Positions 1 through 5,366 of a stretch of DNA of 5,366 bases are shown one piece after another. Numbering within the stretch: position 1 is the stretch's first letter; every line of letters starts with the position of its first letter. Below the pieces are notes generated by a model. That model was not told the DNA's origin and ran no database searches. It saw only the letters and a program-made list of their open reading frames with translations. The DNA is from Planctomycetota bacterium. GTDB taxonomy: Bacteria > Planctomycetota > UBA8742 > SKZP01 > JAIOTL01. The translations under genes and the position numbers were made by a program. The stretch spans positions 1 to 5,366 of the forward strand of contig JAIOTL010000459.1 of assembly GCA_021106775.1 (NCBI GenBank), written 5' to 3'.

Positions 1-1404
1 CAGGTCAACGAGTGTATTCCGCAACGCCTTTTTCGAAGACATTGCATCATCTGATGTCGAAAGCAGAACCAAGCGCATAATAGGCTCTAAAGTCGGGTCA
101 TACTTGAGTATCAGCGGATTCTCAGCCTCCATTGGCAGTCGGATTCTACCGAATTTCTGCCGCACTTCCGTCGCTGCCTGCGAAATATTCGTCCCCCACT
201 TGAATTCAAGATAAACCTCGCTGCGTTCCGGACGTGAAATAGACGACTTAGCAACAAGGTTTTCAATTGAACCGAGATTCTCCTCTAACATGTTCGAGAT
301 TTCTTCTTCAACAATCTCAGGTGATGCTGCGGGATAATCCGTCCGTACAGTCAGTGTCGGATAATTCAACGGAGGCATAAGCATCAGTGCAAGGCGTTCG
401 TATGAAATCCACCCGAAGACAAGCACACCGATAACAACCATCAAAACCGCAATTGGTCGCTTAATTACCGTCGCCAGAACACCACCCGCTTTCTGCATCC
501 GTATTATTTTCCAGAATCCATCGAGTACATGCTCTGAATCATCATGCTTTTTTTGGTCATCAGGCTTTTTTAGGTCATATTTTTCCAGCGATTTCTGTTT
601 TTCTGAGGTAAAAAATCCTTGCCTGAGTGTATTTTGCCCAAACATTTTCTTTGCGTGGAGTAATTGAAGTGCCAGGGTTTTTTGGGTTGATGCATCAATA
701 TCAGCATTTATTTCGGTTGGTTTTTCAAAGGAGATGAATTTGTTGTGAAAAATCTCATGGGCGAGGAAATTATCAATCTTTTTCGGAATTTTTTTAGATT
801 TAACCTGAGTCTCGTATTCGTCAGCCAGCACTTTACCTGCATCTTTTCCGAATATTCTAAAAAATGCTTCTGTTACGCTGTTATTGTCAAATCTGAAGAA
901 TTTAAATAATTTGAGAAGTGATTGACGGCTTGTTTCATCAAGTCCAAACCTTGCAAAAGGAATTCTACGACCATCTTTTATGTCAATCCCTATGAAAATT
1001 GTTTTTTTTCTACCTTTTGAAGCTTCAACATCTGCATCAGGAACGTAAAACCTGAAACTTTCAATTTCATCGTACAAAACAACAGAAGGTTCACCTGATT
1101 TACCGTAAATCCGCAATTCCCGTTCAGGAATGACAATCACTTTTTCATAACGAAGAACCTGATTCAATACTACTGTCAAAACTGTGAATGCAACGGCACC
1201 AGCAATACTGAGTAGTGGATTTAACAGAAACAAACCAGCAGTTGCACCGATAATAATCACTAAATATAGAATTGTTTTGGGAAATGAAAAACGGCGAAGA
1301 AGATTTTTTCTGAAAACTAGCACTGGTGTTGTCTGCTTCAATGGCAGCTTTCTAAAACCCTCACCGCCTGCAATATTGTTATCAAAAATTATTTTCGGAA
1401 TCAT
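1..1404 (-). CDS. RND-family transporter with N-terminal two-helix/PH-like extension (3' end outside window)
   Basis: The frame is open from an ATG at 1404-1402 to the window edge, giving 468 residues with no stop; the 3' end is missing. From residue 303 it is a clear RND (AcrB/HAE1-type, ACR_tran) N-terminus: KRP at 315-317, TM1 about 318-338, 'LMPPLNYPTLTV' at 342-353, then the periplasmic porter start with 'YPAASPEIVEEEI' (357-369) and 'PLILKYDPTLEPIM' (430-443). Such proteins are proton-driven inner-membrane pumps that export drugs, metals or lipids with an adaptor and an outer-membrane channel. Residues 1-302 are not normal RND sequence. A basic stretch (32-43) precedes two helices (about 44-61 and 64-82) joined by a very short loop. 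A beta-rich segment at about 85-168 resembles a bacterial PH-like domain, and a charged linker follows (about 268-292). No strong Shine-Dalgarno is visible before 1404. M254 and M303 also lack good ones, so a separate RND start at 498 is possible but less likely. The RND identity is near certain; the fusion is probable; the substrate is unknown. Confidence 0.9.
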   Translation of the reverse strand, partial: MIPKIIFDNNIAGGEGFRKLPLKQTTPVLVFRKNLLRRFSFPKTILYLVIIIGATAGLFLLNPLLSIAGAVAFTVLTVVLNQVLRYEKVIVIPERELRIYGKSGEPSVVLYDEIESFRFYVPDADVEASKGRKKTIFIGIDIKDGRRIPFARFGLDETSRQSLLKLFKFFRFDNNSVTEAFFRIFGKDAGKVLADEYETQVKSKKIPKKIDNFLAHEIFHNKFISFEKPTEINADIDASTQKTLALQLLHAKKMFGQNTLRQGFFTSEKQKSLEKYDLKKPDDQKKHDDSEHVLDGFWKIIRMQKAGGVLATVIKRPIAVLMVVIGVLVFGWISYERLALMLMPPLNYPTLTVRTDYPAASPEIVEEEISNMLEENLGSIENLVAKSSISRPERSEVYLEFKWGTNISQAATEVRQKFGRIRLPMEAENPLILKYDPTLEPIMRLVLLSTSDDAMSSKKALRNTLVDL

Positions 1405-1441
1405 ATCTATTTTGCTCGTAAAATTACAGTAAACGTAGATT

Positions 1442-1466
1442 GTACATTGATTAATAAAAAATGTAC
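1442..1466. repeat. Inverted repeat upstream of the RND gene, possible operator
   Basis: The arms GTACATT (1442-1448) and AATGTAC (1460-1466) are perfect inverted copies separated by an 11-nt AT-rich spacer. The repeat lies 38-62 bp upstream of the RND ATG and downstream (in the direction of transcription) of the previous gene's terminator, so it falls where the RND promoter must be. On the minus strand a -10-like TACAAT (1444-1439) overlaps the proximal arm, but I find no convincing -35 at 16-18 nt from it. A regulator-binding site is inferred from symmetry and position only. No run of T follows, so it is not a terminator. Confidence 0.4.
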
Positions 1467-1490
1467 GTGAAATACACTGAAATGCACTAC

Positions 1491-1522
1491 AAAAAATAAC
1501 CCCGATGCATACACCGGGGTTA
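1491..1522 (-). terminator. Intrinsic terminator of the lipoprotein gene
   Basis: Read on the minus strand, an 8-bp perfect stem (1522-1515 pairing with 1504-1497, core CCCCG/CGGGG) closes a 10-nt loop and is followed at once by six T residues (1496-1491). It begins 15 nt after the TAA stop of the propeller lipoprotein. It should end that transcript and separate it from the RND gene, which therefore needs its own promoter in about 1490-1405. Confidence 0.9.
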
Positions 1523-1537
1523 ACATTTAAATTTATC

Positions 1538-2974
1538 TTAGTTGGGTGGAATGCTCATCACGAACAAATAACCCTCAGTTGTCGCAAAATAAATGCTTCT
1601 GTCATTTTCGTTATTGCTGCCCACGATAATCGGGAACTTTGTTACATCGTAACCCTCTGATTCCATTTCACCCGAATCCAGATCGATACGTCTGATGAAT
1701 TTCTTTTCTACCATTTTACCGTCTACGCTCATCTGAACGTACTGCAGAATATAAAGATATTTTTTCCCAATGAGAAGTGATTTGAATTTTCTTCTTTCAT
1801 CGAGGTTGAGAAGTTCATCGTCACCATATTTTTTATATTCTAATCCACCTGGCAAATATTTGTCAGGAAGCAGCGGAATCTGCCAAACAGGTTCATTTGC
1901 TTTTCTGCCTTCAGGGTTATTGGCATCTGCAAGACGAATCAAGCCTTTGCCGCCTGAGATATCAGCATTATAATAATATTTAACACAGGTTAAATATCTT
2001 GGTGTCTGGAACATAACATAATGGTCATTATCCACGCTATCCTCGACGAAAGGCGTGGAAACAATCGGCTCCTGTGCATGGAAACTCCAGTGAATTTCAC
2101 GTGCAGTGTTCATGCAGAACAATTTTGTCGACCATGAAGGAACGAAGAAAAGCTTGTCATTGCCAGCATCTTTGACAGCAAAATTCGCATTCATATGTGT
2201 TACTGGAAATCTCCATTTCAGAGAACCATCATCGGAGCTGATGCAGTAAATATTTCCGTTATTGTTATAAAAATATAGACGGTCCATATCTGCATAAGGG
2301 GTCATAGTGATTGTACCGACACCGATTTCTTTACTGGGCCAATACCATTTTTCAAGTTTCTGACGTTCGTCGAAGCCATACATTCTGAAATGTTCGGATG
2401 CTGAGAGATATGCGCCAGATTCATTCGCAGTAATCGGCGACGCGGGAGTAATTCTCAGAAACTTTGTATACTTCATCTGATTTTGGTTTGGTTGTCTGTC
2501 TCTGTAATACCAAGTAATCCTGTTGGTATCCGTGAGCCAGACGATGTCGTTTTCAGTTAGTGCTGGCGGTGAAGATGGTCTGCCTTCAAGTTCAACAGTC
2601 CATTCAAGGACAAGCTGGGAACCAGAAAGCCTGAGTACATGGTTATTGTTGAACAAAACAAAAAGCTCTCTCTTGCCGTCTTTTACGTAATGAAACAGAT
2701 CGACAATCCAGGCTTTATGGTTTTTTACAGTATCCATGTCGCTGAAATTATGATTCACTTCGCTGAAATCAAGCGGAATGTTTTTAAGAATTTTCTCATA
2801 TTCTTCAAAATCTCTTGGTGTATGATCCGGTTTCAGATATGTCGCAGGTTTATACTGATACTCTTTTTCAATTCTCAACACTAACGGTGGTTCACCGCAA
2901 CCGGCAAATACGAGTATCATGCTCGAAACGAAGAATAACGCGGATATTCCTGCGGTTAGCTTCATTTTATTCAT
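1538..2974 (-). CDS. PQQ-repeat beta-propeller lipoprotein
   Basis: This is a 478-residue lipoprotein. Residues 1-25 form a signal peptide with basic residues (K3, K5), a hydrophobic core (about 8-24) and a lipobox ending VFAG-C26, so C26 would be lipidated. Residue +2 is Gly, not Asp, which by the E. coli rule favours the outer membrane. The mature part carries degenerate PQQ-like propeller repeats of the type 'lyf..n.G.iyci...dGslkW': about 104-139, 233-258 (clearest, YCISSDDGSLKW), 275-311, 400-439 and 459-475. BamB and PQQ dehydrogenases share this fold, but no quinone or metal site is evident and BamB identity is not shown. A scaffold or binding role is the most I can infer. ATG 2974 is preferred over an in-frame TTG at 2980, because the AAGGAG at 2987-2982 lies 7 nt from the ATG but only 1 nt from the TTG. 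The gene is flanked by its own promoter and terminator, so it is probably monocistronic. Confidence 0.85.
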   Translation of the reverse strand: MNKMKLTAGISALFFVSSMILVFAGCGEPPLVLRIEKEYQYKPATYLKPDHTPRDFEEYEKILKNIPLDFSEVNHNFSDMDTVKNHKAWIVDLFHYVKDGKRELFVLFNNNHVLRLSGSQLVLEWTVELEGRPSSPPALTENDIVWLTDTNRITWYYRDRQPNQNQMKYTKFLRITPASPITANESGAYLSASEHFRMYGFDERQKLEKWYWPSKEIGVGTITMTPYADMDRLYFYNNNGNIYCISSDDGSLKWRFPVTHMNANFAVKDAGNDKLFFVPSWSTKLFCMNTAREIHWSFHAQEPIVSTPFVEDSVDNDHYVMFQTPRYLTCVKYYYNADISGGKGLIRLADANNPEGRKANEPVWQIPLLPDKYLPGGLEYKKYGDDELLNLDERRKFKSLLIGKKYLYILQYVQMSVDGKMVEKKFIRRIDLDSGEMESEGYDVTKFPIIVGSNNENDRSIYFATTEGYLFVMSIPPN

Positions 2975-2981
2975 TCGCAAA

Positions 2982-2987
2982 CTCCTT
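2982..2987 (-). promoter_or_regulatory. Ribosome binding site that fixes the lipoprotein start
   Basis: AAGGAG on the minus strand, a strong Shine-Dalgarno match, ends 7 nt before ATG 2974. The alternative TTG at 2980 would leave a 1-nt spacer, which is too short. The two-residue-longer reading (M-R-M-N-K...) is therefore rejected. Confidence 0.85.
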
Positions 2988-3026
2988 CACTTTCAGGGGC
3001 AGTCTGATATTCAATAAAGTTTTGAT

Positions 3027-3054
3027 ATTATATTTACGTTATATCTAACGTCAA
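3027..3054 (-). promoter_or_regulatory. Sigma70-type promoter of the lipoprotein gene
   Basis: On the minus strand there is a -35 TTGACG (3054-3049, 5 of 6 to TTGACA), a 16-nt spacer and a perfect -10 TATAAT (3032-3027). Transcription would start near 3020, giving a 5' leader of about 45 nt before ATG 2974. The promoter lies in the 147-bp gap after the asparaginase gene, so the lipoprotein can be expressed independently of the upstream operon. The rest of the gap (about 3061-3121) is T-rich after the asparaginase stop and holds only a weak bulged hairpin without a T-run. Confidence 0.75.
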
Positions 3055-3121
3055 CTCATAAGACGCATCAATTTCATTTTTTACCAAATCCATTACGGTT
3101 TGGATGGTGGAAAAGCAAAAA

Positions 3122-4006
3122 TCACAGCATAAGCAAAATATTGTTGCCATAGGCGATGCTTACATTCATACCCTCGTAAGTGTAAGCAAAGCCAGCCTCA
3201 CCTGTGTTTGTTATTGCAATGACACCGATTTCAGTGTTTTCAGTGGGTAAAAGCATTAAACTTTCGCGAATTGAATTGTACAACGTTTTGCCTGCTGAAA
3301 ATTTATATGCAATTGCACCGCAAATGTTTGTATCGAGAATTTGCTCACCGGTGCCTGTTGCTGAGATTGCGATGTTCGGGGTTGCGAAATTTCCCGCCGG
3401 TGTCGGTGTGTCACTAACTCTTCCCGGAAATTCGAAACCCTTACCACCGGTCGAAGTTCCTGCAAAAAGATTTCCGCTTTCGTCGATTGCAACAGCACCA
3501 ACAGTGCCTGTCTTGCCCTCGACCTTTTTATGCCAGCGTTTGAGCTGTTTTTCGGTAACAAGGTCAGTTTTGTCAATCCCAAGCTCATTTTGCAGGATTT
3601 CAGCTCCGGTTCCATCGAGGTTTCTGTCTTTCTGTTCTAATAAATAATCCGCCATTATTGATGGGTTCTTGAGTTCTTGTGCGTTGTAAACCGCGCTTAA
3701 TCTTTGTTTGTTGCCGTCCATAATCGCTGCGGACACCCGCACTTTACCGTCCTTCTGAATCTTTGAACCGATGCCGGCATTGAAAAAATCAGGTTGATTT
3801 TCCATCTGGATGAGCGCGTGCAAAACCGCTTTTCGAGCACCGTCAGAGAGCAGGATTTTGTTTGACTCTCGCGTGAAATTCGCAAGCAATTCCTGCCGCA
3901 GCATCCTTTTATCCCGTGGATAACCGGTTAAAACGCGACCTGCGCCGGAATGCAGCATAATCGTTGGTTTACCAATGTTTTCGACCCAAATTTCAAGCTT
4001 GTCCAT
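3122..4006 (-). CDS. Isoaspartyl peptidase/L-asparaginase (Ntn-hydrolase, plant-type asparaginase family)
   Basis: This is a 294-residue protein, close to the usual length of about 300 to 320. The family (IaaA, ASRGL1, AspG) is made as a precursor that cleaves itself before a Thr, which becomes the N-terminal nucleophile of the beta subunit. It hydrolyses L-asparagine and/or beta-aspartyl (isoaspartyl) dipeptides, recycling damaged peptides. Visible motifs are HSGAG (19-23, usually HGGAG), FNAGIGS (75-81), AAIMDG (93-98), cleavage site G167|T168 in GTVGAV, GTSTGG (183-188), GRVSD (195-199) and ATGTGE (216-221). The spacing of T168, T186, R196, D199 and T219 matches the catalytic and substrate-binding set I recall for E. 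coli IaaA (T179, T197, R207, D210, T230), so the enzyme looks intact. The segment after GRVSD reads TPTPAGN rather than the common SPxxGAG. No signal peptide is seen, so it is probably cytoplasmic. It starts 13 nt after the VWA gene's stop, with a modest GGTGA 4 nt before the ATG, which suggests an operon with translational coupling. Substrate preference cannot be told from sequence. Confidence 0.93.
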   Translation of the reverse strand: MDKLEIWVENIGKPTIMLHSGAGRVLTGYPRDKRMLRQELLANFTRESNKILLSDGARKAVLHALIQMENQPDFFNAGIGSKIQKDGKVRVSAAIMDGNKQRLSAVYNAQELKNPSIMADYLLEQKDRNLDGTGAEILQNELGIDKTDLVTEKQLKRWHKKVEGKTGTVGAVAIDESGNLFAGTSTGGKGFEFPGRVSDTPTPAGNFATPNIAISATGTGEQILDTNICGAIAYKFSAGKTLYNSIRESLMLLPTENTEIGVIAITNTGEAGFAYTYEGMNVSIAYGNNILLML

Positions 4007-4019
4007 GTTGTCACCGAAA

Positions 4020-5366
4020 TTATTTCCTTGATGTGTAAGCGTACAAAAAAGACCAGAAAATTATTAGAAGAATTGATAACAACAGAAGAATTTTGTTAAG
4101 AGAATACAGTTTGCTTTGAGCCGATTTTACACAGTCTGCAAGTTTCTCTTTTGCATTCGATTCGCTGAAATATTTGTTGAATAATTGCTTCAATTTTTCC
4201 AATTTTGCTGAAATTTCAAAAAATTCTTTATAATTGGGGATGTCGAGTGAAATCGGAATGATTGTTCTTCCATTTTCGACAATTTTGCCAGTCACACTGT
4301 TCTCAATACTAAAATTTGCTTCATAAATTCCGGGTTTTACAGGTTTTAGTTCGATTTTCCGCTTATCAATTACCATAAAATATTCTTGTATTCTATCTTT
4401 CGCAATATCCCTGATTCTCAGCGTTACAGAATTTTTATCGAATTCAGTTTGCACTTCGATATCAGCCTCGGAACTTTCAAAAAGCATGCGGAAATGATTT
4501 TTCAAATACTGCCCGATTTTCCGAGGTAAAAGGTCTTGCCAGAACAGGTCGAAATCGTTAAACGGAAGCATAATCGCACTTGTGCGGGTGTTTCCTAACA
4601 TCCAGGATGCAAGTAACGGCTCATGCTTGCTGCTAACGAGCAACGCTTTAGCATCGTTGAATTTCTTGATTATCGTGCGGACATACCCGTTCAATTGTGG
4701 ATAATCAAGGAAAAGCTTCTTGTCGTCTGTGAGAACCGTTGTCATTTCAGAGTCAATCAACTTTCCCCCGGCATTGAGAAGTGCTTTTTGGAACGCTTCG
4801 TTCACCTGCCAGTTTTCCGCCAGATACTCCGCAGAACCCAATTTCCCAAGCTGTTTCGTGAGTTTTTGAAATAAATCGTTCTTCCCACCAGCAACGATGA
4901 ACGAAACATGCACATTATTTTTTAGAGCAGAATCGATTAAAACTGTGAATTCTTCAGCCTTCGATGCCCCAATTGTGGGCGTACCGTCCGAAAACAGAAT
5001 CAGAAGCTTCGTTTCCTCCGAACGCTTGGAAAGCTTGCCGATGCCGACTCTCAACGCCTCCTCAAGATTCGTTCTGCCGAAAAGGTTGGGTGTATTCCCC
5101 AGAATTTCGAGTCTTTCCACGATTTTTCGTGTTACTTCATCTGAAAGTTTCGCCAGATTAACGGTTTCACCTCTTTCATCGGCTTTTTCCGCGAAACTCA
5201 CAAGCGCACAGGCATCCGCCGACTTAAAATTCGACAAAAACTCAATTCCAGCCGAACATACGCGTGAAATCTTGGAAACCGACCCGATAAATCCGTTCAT
5301 GCTCTCGGAGCGGTCAAGCATTAGGACAACAGCACGTTTTTTGTTCTTGTTTGGGTCAAGATTAAC
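4020..5366 (-). CDS. VWA-domain membrane protein, glutamine amidotransferase-like type (5' end outside window)
   Basis: The frame is open to the window edge, so 448 residues are visible and the true start is upstream. The ATG at 5321 is internal, because it sits inside the first VWA strand (RAVVLMLDRSESM). Numbering from the first visible codon, the VWA domain covers about 10-190 with a complete metal-ion adhesion site: DRSES (18-22), T99 in GRTNLEEAL and D127 in LILFSDGTP. Residues about 213-285 include NGYV, EPLLASW and a run ending in FW, which match the segment following the VWA part in VWA/GATase-like bacterial membrane proteins ('GYV..., DPLLA-W-yG-GR'). A beta-rich region follows (about 300-375), then a charged helical stretch and one C-terminal TM (about 423-444) before a short basic tail (SRK). 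Family members usually also have N-terminal helices, which would lie outside the window. VWA domains bind proteins through a divalent cation; the partner is unknown. The gene heads the visible operon, with the asparaginase next. Confidence 0.88.
   Translation of the reverse strand, partial: VNLDPNKNKKRAVVLMLDRSESMNGFIGSVSKISRVCSAGIEFLSNFKSADACALVSFAEKADERGETVNLAKLSDEVTRKIVERLEILGNTPNLFGRTNLEEALRVGIGKLSKRSEETKLLILFSDGTPTIGASKAEEFTVLIDSALKNNVHVSFIVAGGKNDLFQKLTKQLGKLGSAEYLAENWQVNEAFQKALLNAGGKLIDSEMTTVLTDDKKLFLDYPQLNGYVRTIIKKFNDAKALLVSSKHEPLLASWMLGNTRTSAIMLPFNDFDLFWQDLLPRKIGQYLKNHFRMLFESSEADIEVQTEFDKNSVTLRIRDIAKDRIQEYFMVIDKRKIELKPVKPGIYEANFSIENSVTGKIVENGRTIIPISLDIPNYKEFFEISAKLEKLKQLFNKYFSESNAKEKLADCVKSAQSKLYSLNKILLLLSILLIIFWSFLYAYTSRK

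Noticed and set aside
745..759. HEIFH, an HExxH zinc-protease-like motif, at residues 216-220 of the RND extension
   Set aside because: The flanking residues (F213 and K222) do not fit the neutral zinc protease signature and no third metal ligand or protease domain is evident. A chance match in a helical segment is more likely.
1184..1432. Plus-strand open frame of 82 codons opposite the RND extension
   Set aside because: It is antisense to a better-supported coding frame and has no recognisable domain or ribosome binding site. The same holds for the plus-strand frames at 1770-1973, 2639-2884, 2815-3048, 3204-3647, 4623-4874 and 4964-5161.
2975..2980. TTG at 2980 as the lipoprotein start
   Set aside because: It lies 1 nt from the AAGGAG. 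ATG 2974 has a proper 7-nt spacing.
3084..3103. Hairpin CCAAATCC/GGTTTGG as a terminator for the VWA-asparaginase operon
   Set aside because: On the minus strand the stem has a bulge and is followed by TAAAAAATG rather than a T-run, so it is not a standard intrinsic terminator. Where the operon ends is not visible.
3256..3885. Two minus-strand frames (3256-3615 and 3697-3885) inside the asparaginase gene
   Set aside because: They are out-of-frame shadows of a gene whose family motifs run unbroken in the main frame, and their sequences resemble no protein family.
5319..5321. ATG at 5321 as the start of the VWA protein
   Set aside because: The frame stays open to the window edge and the preceding residues KKRAVVL form the first VWA strand leading into the DxSxS motif, so the true start is upstream.

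Overview
All genes read on the minus strand. The window suggests a diderm (outer-membrane) bacterium of moderately low GC (about 40% by eye). The evidence is an RND-type envelope transporter, a lipobox signal peptide on a beta-propeller protein, and a near-consensus sigma70 promoter (TTGACG, 16 nt, TATAAT). That promoter form argues mildly against Bacteroidota, which use a different consensus. I cannot name the species. I see no mobile element, RNA gene, CRISPR array or phage signature.

Layout in order of transcription, from high to low coordinate. (1) 5366-4020: 3' part of a von Willebrand factor A (VWA) membrane protein whose start lies outside the window. It has a full MIDAS motif set, a 'GYV...PLLASW' segment typical of VWA/glutamine-amidotransferase-like membrane proteins, and a C-terminal membrane anchor. 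(2) 4006-3122: a complete Ntn-hydrolase isoaspartyl peptidase/L-asparaginase, 13 nt downstream and probably in the same operon. (3) 2974-1538: a PQQ-repeat beta-propeller lipoprotein. It forms its own transcription unit, with a strong promoter at 3054-3027, a good ribosome binding site that fixes an ATG start at 2974, and an intrinsic terminator at 1522-1491. (4) 1404-1: a long open frame that leaves the window without a stop. It encodes the first 468 residues of an RND transporter carrying an unusual N-terminal extension of about 300 residues: a two-helix membrane hairpin, a PH-like beta domain and a charged linker.

The point most worth following is gene 4. A canonical AcrB/HAE1-type start ('KRPIAVLMVVIGVLVFGW...') appears only at residue 303 of an uninterrupted frame, and the upstream part looks coding and topologically compatible with fusion. 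An inverted repeat (GTACATT-N11-AATGTAC) sits just upstream of this gene. The four genes share an envelope theme, but nothing here proves that they work together. Intergenic gaps are all below 150 bp.
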